From positions 1-14,094 of the forward strand of contig CAMYIQ010000260.1 in the NCBI GenBank assembly GCA_947258465.1: 14,094 bases of DNA, read 5' to 3'. The stretch is from an uncultured Erythrobacter sp. Its GTDB lineage: Bacteria; Pseudomonadota; Alphaproteobacteria; Sphingomonadales; Sphingomonadaceae. The notes under the pieces are model-generated. The model was not told the origin of the DNA, searched no databases, and saw only the letters and a program-made list of their open reading frames with translations. Shown here piece by piece: positions 5,532 to 14,094 of the stretch (position 1 is its first letter; each line of letters starts with the position of its first letter). Made by a program: the position numbers and the translations under genes.

Positions 5532-8035
5532 GCTGGGCCACCGCCTGGCGTATCGCGCGGCGCGATCTCAACGCGCGCTTCCGCGGCCTGCGCCTGCTGC
5601 TGGTGTGCCTGTTCTTGGGCACCGGTGCGCTTGCCGCGATCGGATCGCTGACCGCAGCGATCGAGCGCGAGATCGAAACCAATGGCCGCGAATATCTCGG
5701 CGGCGACTTGCAGGTCGAACTCTGGCAGCGCGGTCTCAATGAGGAAGAGCGCGCTGCACTCGAGGACCTTGGCGATGTCTCCGCTGGCATCCGCATGCAG
5801 GCAATGGCGCGCTATGGCGAGCAGGCCGCTCCGATCGAATTGAAGGCGGTCGATGCCGCCTACCCGCTTTATGGCGAACTGACGCTGGAAGACGGCCGCT
5901 CGGTCGGCCCACCCCGCCCGGACGAAGCCTGGTTGTCGCAGGGTGCCGCAGACCGCCTCGGCGCGGTGCCGGGAGACACCATCGACATCGGCACCGAAAC
6001 ACTCGCCGTCGGCGGTATCGTGGCCAATGAACCCGATCGGTTGAGCGAAGGTTTCCAGCTCGGCCCCACGGTCATTGTGGCAGAAGGTCTGCCCATGCGC
6101 GCCGGGTTGATCGCGCCGGGTTCGATGTACCAGACCAAGACCCGGGTCCGCTTTTCGGGCAATCAGGACATTGGCGATGTGCGCGAGGCGCTGGAGCAGC
6201 GGTTTCCCTCGCAGGGTTTCGATATCGACACGGCCGACCGCGCCGCACCGGGAACGGATCGCTTCGTCGACCGGATGGGCGAATTCCTGACGCTGGTCGG
6301 CCTTGCCGCTCTGGTAATCGCCGGGATCGGGATTGGCGGCGGCGTGACATCCTATCTCGATGCTCGGCGGCAAGGCATCGCCACGCTCAAAATCCTCGGC
6401 GCTTCCAGCCGCGATATCGCGCGCATCTACGCCTTGCAGATCGTCGCCGCCTCGCTGGTCGGCAGTATGGCCGGGATCGCCGTTGGCGTGGCTCTTGTGC
6501 CGCTTCTGGCAACCGCGCTCGACGGACTGCTACCGGTTTCCAGCGGCCTTATCCTCGATCCGGGTGCGATCCTGCTGGCGCTGGCTTATGGGATGCTGGT
6601 AGCGCTGGTATTTGCTGCCCCGCCCTTGCTGCGCGCACGCCATTTTCCCGCGATGGCTCTGATGCGCGCGCGTGTCGCCCCGCTGGCACGCGATCCGCAA
6701 GCCTTGCTACTGGTCGGAAGCGGCCTCGCCGCCATCGTCGCGCTCGCGCTCCTGACAGCCGAAAATCCAGTGCTGTCCGGCGGGTTTCTCGCCGGAGCCG
6801 CGGCGGTGCTTGCCCTCCTGGCGCTGCTCGGCCTGGGCATTCGCAAGCTCGCCGGTGCCCTGCCCCGCCCCAAAAGCCCCGTTGCCCGCAACGCGCTCGC
6901 CAATCTGCACCGGCCCGGCTCGTCCACCGGCGCGCTGGTCACCGCGCTCGGCTTCGGCCTTGCCGCTTTCGTATTGCTCGCCGCCGTCCAGAGCGCGATC
7001 GACGGGAACATCGCCAAGCGCGTGCCCGACCGTGCGCCCGACTATTTCGTGCTCGACATCCCGCGCGACCAGGTGGCCACGTTCGAGGCGCTGGTCCGCG
7101 AAGCCGATCCAGATGCCAGCTGGCGGACCGTGCCCGCACTGCGCGGCTCCGTGCTCGCTTTCGGGCCCGAAGGCGCCATGACCCGCACGCTCGACCTCGA
7201 GGAAATCCCCGACGGTGCCTGGGCGCTGCGCGGCGAACGCGGGCTGACCTATGCCCATACTCTTCCCGAAGGCAACGAGTTGACCCAGGGACAGTGGTGG
7301 GGGCCTGCCTACGATGGCGAACCGCTGGTCTCGGTCGACGAGGAATTCGCCGCTGCGGCCGGGCTCGAAGTCGGCGACATGCTGACCTTCGGCGTGCTGG
7401 GTATCGAGCGCACCGCGCGGATCGCAAACACCCGGCGGATCGACTGGGAAAGCATGGGATTCAACTATGTCTTTGTGTTGAGCCCCAATGCGATCCAAGA
7501 CGCACCACACAACCTCGCGGCCACGATTGAGCTCAGCCCGGGCACGCCCACGGGGCCGCTGCTCCAAGCGCTGGTTGCGGCGCTTCCCTCGACTTCGGTG
7601 ATCGAAGTCGGCGGCGTGCTCGAACAAGCGCGCACGATCCTCGAACAGGTCGGCCTGGCAACGCTGGCCGCTGCAGGCGTCGCCGTGCTGGCGGGCCTGG
7701 CCGTTCTGCTGGGAGCCATCGCCGCGGCGCGCGCCGCGCGCACATACGATACCGTCGTTCTGCGCGTTCTCGGCGCCGACCGGAAGCAGGTGCTGGTCAT
7801 GCAGCTAATCGAATATGTCGCCCTAGCAGGCGCGTTGGCGCTGGTGGCCCTCGGCATCGGCAGCTTCGCCGGCTGGCTGGTAGTCACCCAACTGTTCGAA
7901 TTCGACTGGCTACCCGACTGGGGCATGGTGATCGCCGTTCTCGGGCTCGGGGTCGCGATCGTCCTCGCCTTCGCGCTAGGCGCCTCGCTGCCGCTGCTAC
8001 GGGCCAAACCGGCGCAAGCGCTGCGGGCACTCTAA
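5528..8035 (+). CDS. ybbP: FtsX-family ABC permease, YbbP-like
   Basis: This 835-residue inner-membrane permease is the partner of the preceding ATPase. It is a duplicated MacB/FtsX type: a helix at about 20-45, a large periplasmic domain (about 46-250), FtsX core helices at about 253-277, 302-330 and 345-368, linking helices at about 390-410, 416-437 and 467-490, a second periplasmic domain (about 491-705), and a second FtsX core at about 708-735, 760-785 and 800-825. The ten predicted helices and the length agree with E. coli YbbP. The first core has the hallmark LKILGASSRDIARIYALQ and the second VLRVLGADRKQVLVMQ, the coupling helices that contact the ATPase. Such systems usually act on envelope substrates by mechanotransmission rather than bulk transport; the substrate of YbbAP is not settled. 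Its stop overlaps the end of a degraded GNAT gene on the other strand. Confidence 0.92.
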   Translation: MSWATAWRIARRDLNARFRGLRLLLVCLFLGTGALAAIGSLTAAIEREIETNGREYLGGDLQVELWQRGLNEEERAALEDLGDVSAGIRMQAMARYGEQAAPIELKAVDAAYPLYGELTLEDGRSVGPPRPDEAWLSQGAADRLGAVPGDTIDIGTETLAVGGIVANEPDRLSEGFQLGPTVIVAEGLPMRAGLIAPGSMYQTKTRVRFSGNQDIGDVREALEQRFPSQGFDIDTADRAAPGTDRFVDRMGEFLTLVGLAALVIAGIGIGGGVTSYLDARRQGIATLKILGASSRDIARIYALQIVAASLVGSMAGIAVGVALVPLLATALDGLLPVSSGLILDPGAILLALAYGMLVALVFAAPPLLRARHFPAMALMRARVAPLARDPQALLLVGSGLAAIVALALLTAENPVLSGGFLAGAAAVLALLALLGLGIRKLAGALPRPKSPVARNALANLHRPGSSTGALVTALGFGLAAFVLLAAVQSAIDGNIAKRVPDRAPDYFVLDIPRDQVATFEALVREADPDASWRTVPALRGSVLAFGPEGAMTRTLDLEEIPDGAWALRGERGLTYAHTLPEGNELTQGQWWGPAYDGEPLVSVDEEFAAAAGLEVGDMLTFGVLGIERTARIANTRRIDWESMGFNYVFVLSPNAIQDAPHNLAATIELSPGTPTGPLLQALVAALPSTSVIEVGGVLEQARTILEQVGLATLAAAGVAVLAGLAVLLGAIAAARAARTYDTVVLRVLGADRKQVLVMQLIEYVALAGALALVALGIGSFAGWLVVTQLFEFDWLPDWGMVIAVLGLGVAIVLAFALGASLPLLRAKPAQALRAL

Positions 8036-8219
8036 CCGCCGTCGGCGATTTGGTAGCAGAGGAGCGGTAGGCTCCCTTCCCGGAATCGATGCCGAAGAAG
8101 CGTGCCCGGCATGCTTCCATAAAGGCCGCATCGTAGCCCCAATAAGCCTTGGACCGCCGACACAGGGCGCTGGCGTCGTTCAGCTCTTCCTCGATCAAGG
8201 GTCCAATGGCGGCAGGCAT
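8032..8219 (-). pseudogene. Decayed GNAT acetyltransferase, ends only
   Basis: From an ATG at 8219, with GAGGA seven bases upstream, the minus strand reads MPAAIGPLIEEELNDASALC, then RSKAYWGYDAAFMEACRA. This is the N-terminus of a GNAT-family N-acetyltransferase of about 150-160 residues. Around 8097-8105 the homology jumps to the family's C-terminus in another frame: SSASIPGRE, then after one extra base near 8070-8071 LPLLCYQIADGG and a stop at 8032. So roughly 100 central residues, including the acetyl-CoA binding loop, are gone and a frameshift follows. The remaining frame cannot make an enzyme. The ribosome site and the first 39 codons are still intact, so the loss seems fairly recent. 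Recognition is from memory of the family; the two-ended match in the right order makes chance unlikely. Confidence 0.72.
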
Positions 8220-8258
8220 GGCGGTATCCTCGCCGGCCCGCCCTCTTTAGGCAAAAGA

Positions 8259-8281
8259 AAAGGGGGCTCGAAAGCCCCCTT
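8259..8281 (-). terminator. Rho-independent terminator of the TonB receptor gene
   Basis: AGGGGGCT (8261-8268), loop CGAA, AGCCCCCT (8273-8280), plus the A-T pair 8260/8281, make a 9-bp stem. On the minus strand the loop is TTCG, a very stable tetraloop, followed by TTTTCTTTT. It lies about 25 bases past the receptor stop and is the clearest intrinsic terminator here apart from the one after typA. Confidence 0.9.
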
Positions 8282-8305
8282 CCCCGTTTCGAATTATTCG
8301 CTCGA

Positions 8306-10987
8306 TCAGAAGCGGAAGCGCGCCGCCACGCCGTAGGTGCGCGGCTGGTTCGGATAACCCGAAATCGCCTGGCCCTGCGCCACTGCCGGGAAGACAGTCG
8401 TGATGTAGCGATCATCGAGCAGGTTGCGACCCCAAACGGTCAGTTCCAGGCCCATGTCGAAGGCATAGGTGAGCGAGGCGTTGAGGCTGTTGACCTCCCG
8501 CTTGAAAGCGGCTGCCGCGGCCCGTGCGGGACCAAAGTCGCGCGCGCCCGTTACCGGATCGACCACGATGAAGTTGGTCAGTCCGTCGACCATCTGCACC
8601 GGCGACTGATAGGAGAAGTCGCCCCGTAGGATGATGCGATCGCCGTTGGAATTGACTTCCTTGTCGTACTGCGCGCCGAAGACCGCCGACAGTTCGGGCA
8701 CACCGGCCACAGGCTCGCCCGACAGATCGCCGACCGGCGAAGCGACGAAGCTGTCATACTGCGCGTCGAGATACGTCAGCGCGACATTCAGCGTGAGTTC
8801 GTCGCTGGCGTAGAACTGGCCATCGAACTCGACACCGAAGGTTTCCTGCTTGCCCGCATTTGACAGGATGAAGGAGGTTCCGGTGAAGGTGTTCGCCTGG
8901 AAGTCCTTGATCGACTGCTGGAAGAACGTCAGGTTCGCCGCGGCACGGCTCCAGTTGCCCTTGATGCCGACTTCGTACACTTCCGAATTCTCGGCATTGG
9001 CAAAGCGGGTTCCCGGACGCAGATTGGTGACCGCAAGGCCCTGTGCCCGAAGCGCGGCGAAATCGGCCGGAAGCGGACGGCTGTCGCGCGACAGGTTGAA
9101 GCTCGGCGCCTTGTAGCCGGTCGCCCAGCTGGCATAGACGTTGAGCGTCGGGGTGACTTCGTAGGCGAGACGGACGTTCCAGCTCCAGTCGTCGTCATTG
9201 GTGGAGCAATCTTCCACTGCGTTCGGGCAGTTCTGCATCGGCGGCAGGAACTGGAACGGGGTGAGCGCCAGCAACGAGTTGACCGCGGGATTGGTGTCGT
9301 TTGCATCGGCAAACGCCTGCACACCCGCCGAGACCTGTGCGAAGGCAGCCGGATTACCACCTGCAAAGGCACCGATTTCGGCCTGCGTTGCCGGGCGGCC
9401 GAGACCGAGCAGCGTACCAACCTGGGTTGCGAGACCCTGAGCGAAGATCGCTCGGTTGCCCGACGCCACCAGATCGACGTTCGAAAACACATCGGTGCTC
9501 GTCGAGTTGGTCACGATCTGCTTCTTGTCCTTGGTGTAGTTCGCACCAAGGGTCAGGACCAGGCGGTCGGTGATCTCGAAATCGACATTACCGAAGATCG
9601 AGAACGCTTCGTTGTCCTGCACGATATTGTTGAAGAAGCCCTGGCCACTGGCGAAGAACTGGCCGGTGTAATCGGTTCCATTGAGCGCCGACAGCGTGGC
9701 TTCGAGCGAGTCGACGGTCTGCGTACCGCCGGTTGCGCCTTGAAGCAGCAGATTGGCGTAGGGGCGGAAGCCGTCGCCATAGACGATCTGGTCCGACGTA
9801 TCGACACGCTCGTCGAAGTAATAGCCGCCGATCAGGAAGTTGAGCGGACCGTCGAAGTCCGAGGCGATCCGCAGTTCCTGCGTGAAGGTGTCGATGTCGG
9901 CATCGCCGATATTCGCACCGCTAACCGCATCGAGGCTGGTGAAATCGACATCCTGATCCGCCATTAGGCCGGTCTTGCGATAGGCGGTGATCGAAGTCAG
10001 CGTCAATGCGCCGAGCTCGTAGTCGATCTGGCCCGAGATACCGTAGTTCTCGACCTCGTTGACCGGATCGACATCGGTGAAGACCACGTCGCCATCCGGA
10101 TTGTTGCGGAAGTCGTTGACCTGTCCGCCAAGCAACTGGATCGCACCGATCTCCGCCGAAGGCGCGACGTTGATCACGCCGCAGCACCGTTCTTCGATCT
10201 TGTCGTAATCGCCGATAACGCGAACACGCAGCGGGCCGCCATTGTCGAACAATAGCTGACCGCGAGTGAACCAGCGGTCGCGATCGTTGATGTCCTGACC
10301 GTCGACGCCATTGGTGAGGAAGCCATCGCGCTTGTTGATACCGCCGCCGAAGCTGACGGCGAGAGACTCGGCGATCGGGCCGGTCACGTATCCCTTGGCT
10401 ACCATAGCGTCGAAATTGCCATAGCTGGCCTCGACCATGCCGCCGAAATCGAACTGCGGTTCCTTGGTCACGATCGAGATCACGCCGGCGCTGGCGTTCT
10501 TGCCGAACAGGGTCGACTGCGGACCGCGCAGAACCTCGACCCGCTGGATGTCGGGAAGGTCGGAAATCTGCGAGACAGCGCGGCTGCGATAGACGCCATC
10601 GACGAACATCGCGACCGACGGTTCGAGCCCGATATTGTTGCCGTCGGTGCCAAAACCGCGAACCGAATAGCTGGTCGCGAACGAGCTCTGGTTCTGGCTG
10701 ACGCGCAGCGAGGGAACCACGGTGGCGAGATCGGCGACGTCGCGGATCTGCGCGCGCTCGATGGTCTCGGAACTGGTCACGCTTACGGCGACCGGGGTTT
10801 CCTGCAACGTCTGTTCGCGCTTGGTCGCGGTGACGACGATGACATTGTTACTGGCGGGTGCCTCGACTTCTGCCTCGTCTGCACCGGCATCCTGCGCCTG
10901 TGCGGTGGCGGGTACAACCAGCCCGGCAGCACTGGCAAGCAAAGCGGTACGAACGGTCGCGGCGCGGCCGAAAGTAATAAATTTCAT
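8306..10987 (-). CDS. TonB-dependent outer-membrane receptor
   Basis: This 893-residue receptor imports a ligand across the outer membrane using energy from TonB/ExbB/ExbD. It has a signal peptide ending VPATAQA (cleavage after about residue 31), a TonB box around 49-55 (VIVVTAT), a plug domain at about 60-175 with SVRGFG, PSVAMFVDGVY and VEVLRGPQSTLFGKNASAG, then a long beta-barrel ending RTYGVAARFRF with the terminal phenylalanine needed for assembly. There is no N-terminal signalling (STN) domain. The start at 10987 has GAGGA seven bases upstream; an in-frame ATG at 11038 would add 17 residues before the signal and is rejected. Barrel features include a vicinal cysteine pair C268-C269 and a CPNAVEDC motif (C587, C594). 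No siderophore or sugar-use genes are nearby, so the ligand cannot be guessed. It is transcribed alone with its own terminator. Confidence 0.93.
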   Translation of the reverse strand: MKFITFGRAATVRTALLASAAGLVVPATAQAQDAGADEAEVEAPASNNVIVVTATKREQTLQETPVAVSVTSSETIERAQIRDVADLATVVPSLRVSQNQSSFATSYSVRGFGTDGNNIGLEPSVAMFVDGVYRSRAVSQISDLPDIQRVEVLRGPQSTLFGKNASAGVISIVTKEPQFDFGGMVEASYGNFDAMVAKGYVTGPIAESLAVSFGGGINKRDGFLTNGVDGQDINDRDRWFTRGQLLFDNGGPLRVRVIGDYDKIEERCCGVINVAPSAEIGAIQLLGGQVNDFRNNPDGDVVFTDVDPVNEVENYGISGQIDYELGALTLTSITAYRKTGLMADQDVDFTSLDAVSGANIGDADIDTFTQELRIASDFDGPLNFLIGGYYFDERVDTSDQIVYGDGFRPYANLLLQGATGGTQTVDSLEATLSALNGTDYTGQFFASGQGFFNNIVQDNEAFSIFGNVDFEITDRLVLTLGANYTKDKKQIVTNSTSTDVFSNVDLVASGNRAIFAQGLATQVGTLLGLGRPATQAEIGAFAGGNPAAFAQVSAGVQAFADANDTNPAVNSLLALTPFQFLPPMQNCPNAVEDCSTNDDDWSWNVRLAYEVTPTLNVYASWATGYKAPSFNLSRDSRPLPADFAALRAQGLAVTNLRPGTRFANAENSEVYEVGIKGNWSRAAANLTFFQQSIKDFQANTFTGTSFILSNAGKQETFGVEFDGQFYASDELTLNVALTYLDAQYDSFVASPVGDLSGEPVAGVPELSAVFGAQYDKEVNSNGDRIILRGDFSYQSPVQMVDGLTNFIVVDPVTGARDFGPARAAAAAFKREVNSLNASLTYAFDMGLELTVWGRNLLDDRYITTVFPAVAQGQAISGYPNQPRTYGVAARFRF

Positions 10988-11094
10988 GAAAGGTCCTCTT
11001 CTCTCAAGACGTATTCTGGTCTGTTGCGCAGTCCCCAAAAATACGCAAGCGAAGGCGAGTTACCAGACCATCATGACCTCTCAAGTATTTAGCC

Positions 11095-11114
11095 GACGAG
11101 TGTCATAGCTCGTC
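11095..11114. promoter_or_regulatory. Inverted repeat GACGAG-N8-CTCGTC in the receptor/typA intergenic region
   Basis: GACGAG (11095-11100) and CTCGTC (11109-11114) form a perfect dyad with an 8-base spacer, about 110 bases upstream of the receptor start and about 135 upstream of typA. It is followed by a related CGACGAC. Position and symmetry suit an operator for either divergent gene. No clear -35/-10 pair could be fixed in this 259-base region. Confidence 0.3.
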
Positions 11115-11140
11115 CGACGACTGTGCCTTTCGCGTTACAC

Positions 11141-11157
11141 TGCGGCGTCTTGCCGCA
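11141..11157 (+). promoter_or_regulatory. Short hairpin upstream of typA
   Basis: TGCGGC (11141-11146), loop GTCTT, GCCGCA (11152-11157) form a 6-bp stem about 90 bases before the typA ATG. It may lie in the typA leader or overlap its promoter (GTTACACT just before it resembles a -10 box without a good -35). Weak evidence. Confidence 0.22.
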
Positions 11158-11246
11158 ATGCAGCAACTCGGCTAGGGGCGCGCCCGGAACGCGTCGCATG
11201 CCCTGTGCACTGACGCTACGGCACCCTGATTAGAAAGCAAGCATCC

Positions 11247-13067
<1,821 letters not shown>

Positions 13068-13091
13068 TCGCGCAACGTCAAGCCGAACGAA

Positions 13092-13125
13092 AAAGGGCCA
13101 CCCCGAGGGTGGCCCTTTCCTTTTT
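13092..13125. terminator. Bidirectional terminator between typA and the outer-membrane barrel gene
   Basis: AAAGGGCCACCC (13092-13103), loop CGA, GGGTGGCCCTTT (13107-13118) form a perfect 12-bp stem, followed by CCTTTTT on the plus strand and by TTTTTCG on the minus strand. It lies 24 bases after the typA stop and about 17 bases after the stop of the convergent barrel gene, so it serves both. Confidence 0.95.
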
Positions 13126-13141
13126 CAGCCGTTCCTTACGC

Positions 13142-13987
13142 TCAGAAGCGGAAGTTCAGCGTGGTGCGGAACGAGTGGATCGCCAAGTCGGAATCCGACG
13201 GGCGCAGACCCGTCTGGCCCGAATCGAGCAGGAACGGGTTCGTCGCGGGGGCCGTACCGGGACCGACCAGCACATAGGCGTCGTCATCGTCATAGCGCGA
13301 ATAGAGATATTCGAGCCCCAGCGAGATGTTGTTGGTCAGGTAAAGTTCGCCGCCAGCACCGATCTGACCGCCGAGCTGCCAATCGTCATCGTCCGTCATG
13401 GTGAAGGAATTGACGCCATTGGTGGTGACGAAATCATGGTCGATGTCGGCATAGGCGAGACCGCCCGTCACATACAGCAGACCGCGTCCGCTGCCCGGCG
13501 AAATACCGAGGCGCCCGCGCAGCGCGACCGATTTGTCGAGCTCGCGAACGAAGGTGTAGCTTGCCGGAGTGGTGCTGAACCCACTCGAATATTCCTTCGA
13601 ATCCGACATCGCCCCTTCGACGAGAAGGCCGGCTACCAGCGGACCGTCACCCACACGCTTGTCGAAGCCGAGGCGTACGCCATAGCCGAAGCGCGACTTG
13701 TCGTCGCCGCAACCATCGATGGCACGCGACCCGTTGGCGATCCCGTTGCAGAGGCCGGGGCCAAAGGCGTTCGCGCCGGTGGTGGTGCGAACGACATCGC
13801 CATATTCGCCATCTCCATCGGTGTCGAAGACGATGCCATCGTCCGCCCCGTCATCGATCGCATCGAGCCCGAAGCTGCCACCGATATAGAAGCCGTCGAA
13901 GAAGTCAGGATCGGTATCCTGGGCGAATGCCGGCTGAGCGATAGTGCCCGCGAGAACCGCGGTGGCCAGAATTGTCGATTTTTTCAT
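13142..13987 (-). CDS. Outer-membrane beta-barrel (porin-like/Omp25-type) protein
   Basis: This 281-residue protein starts with a classical signal peptide, MKKSTILATAVLAG to PAFA, with cleavage after about A22. The mature part opens with FFDGFYIGGSFGLDA and consists of alternating amphipathic strands, ending TTLNFRF with the terminal phenylalanine recognised by the barrel assembly machinery. Strands such as RFGYGVRLGFDKRV, LVAGLLVEGAMSD, VALRGRLGI, LLYVTGGLAYADI and ISLGLEYLYSRYDD suggest an 8-stranded OmpA/Omp25-like barrel. Insertions are an acidic D-x-D-x-D-G segment (D55, D57, D59) resembling a calcium-binding loop, and two cysteines, C80 and C93, that could form a disulfide. An AAAGG lies 7-8 bases before the ATG. 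It is probably a structural or small-pore surface protein; a specific function is not evident. Confidence 0.85.
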   Translation of the reverse strand: MKKSTILATAVLAGTIAQPAFAQDTDPDFFDGFYIGGSFGLDAIDDGADDGIVFDTDGDGEYGDVVRTTTGANAFGPGLCNGIANGSRAIDGCGDDKSRFGYGVRLGFDKRVGDGPLVAGLLVEGAMSDSKEYSSGFSTTPASYTFVRELDKSVALRGRLGISPGSGRGLLYVTGGLAYADIDHDFVTTNGVNSFTMTDDDDWQLGGQIGAGGELYLTNNISLGLEYLYSRYDDDDAYVLVGPGTAPATNPFLLDSGQTGLRPSDSDLAIHSFRTTLNFRF

Positions 13988-14094
13988 TGAAATACCTTTA
14001 GTTTACGTGGACCCTGTTTGCCCAAGAGACGCGCGACAAGCAAAGGCGTTCCACGGACTTTCGGAAACCAAGAAAACCGTCGCAAAATTGCCAC

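Noticed and set aside
5249..7627. Long minus-strand open frames antisense to ybbA/ybbP
   Set aside because: No domain or start signals; both plus-strand genes are unmistakable and these frames follow their codon periodicity.
11110..11246. Possible sigma-70 promoter for typA (GTTACACT as a -10 box)
   Set aside because: No acceptable -35 element at the right spacing, so no promoter feature is claimed.
13109..13990. A 293-codon open frame on the plus strand opposite the outer-membrane barrel gene
   Set aside because: The minus-strand protein has a signal peptide, barrel strands and terminal phenylalanine; the plus-strand frame has none and begins inside the terminator.
13988..14094. Promoter for the outer-membrane barrel gene
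   Set aside because: Candidate TTGCTT-17-CAAACA on the minus strand is too weak to call; nothing else stands out in this end stretch.

Overview
The window is GC-rich and tightly packed. It looks like chromosomal DNA of an alphaproteobacterium of the Sphingomonadales, most likely near Erythrobacter (Erythrobacteraceae). The reasons are the style of the TonB receptor (no plug-fused signalling domain, an IVVTATKR-type TonB box), the small-porin-like barrel, the TPM-domain membrane protein ending NELPDRLIEV, and a recF that is not next to dnaN. This placement is by recognition, not by a search. There are no rRNA or tRNA genes, insertion sequences, prophage genes or CRISPR arrays. No gene-free stretch exceeds 300 bases.

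Layout. 1-633 (+): 3' part of a TPM-domain membrane protein. 803-2157 (+): a two-gene operon of an ADP-ribose-pyrophosphatase-like Nudix hydrolase and a classical SDR dehydrogenase, ended by hairpins. 2273-2771 (-): a compact operon of two related 38-39 residue membrane peptides followed by a minimal PspC-domain protein. A near-perfect sigma-54 promoter lies upstream of it. 3002-4081 (+): recF. 4078-4779 (-): a lipoprotein GDSL arylesterase (TesA-like), divergent from 4827-8035 (+), an ABC ATPase and a ten-helix FtsX-type permease overlapping by ATGA. This is the tesA/ybbA/ybbP arrangement known from E. coli. 8032-8219 (-): a decayed GNAT acetyltransferase of which only the two ends remain. 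8306-10987 (-): an 893-residue TonB-dependent receptor with a strong terminator. 11247-13067 (+): typA/bipA. 13142-13987 (-): an outer-membrane beta-barrel sharing a bidirectional terminator with typA.

Most genes are housekeeping or cell-envelope functions: recombinational repair, ribosome-associated GTPase, envelope ABC system, lipoprotein esterase, TonB uptake and an outer-membrane barrel. The most interesting part is the sigma-54/PspC operon. Phage-shock proteins are sigma-54 controlled in enterobacteria. Here a stand-alone PspC is co-transcribed and translationally coupled with two paralogous micropeptides sharing a conserved AAIIPASPxGLxA-like tail. This is a plausible small envelope-stress module that I do not recognise as described. 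Secondary points are the GNAT remnant and a cluster of three perfect TGTCACCC sites around the Nudix start codon.
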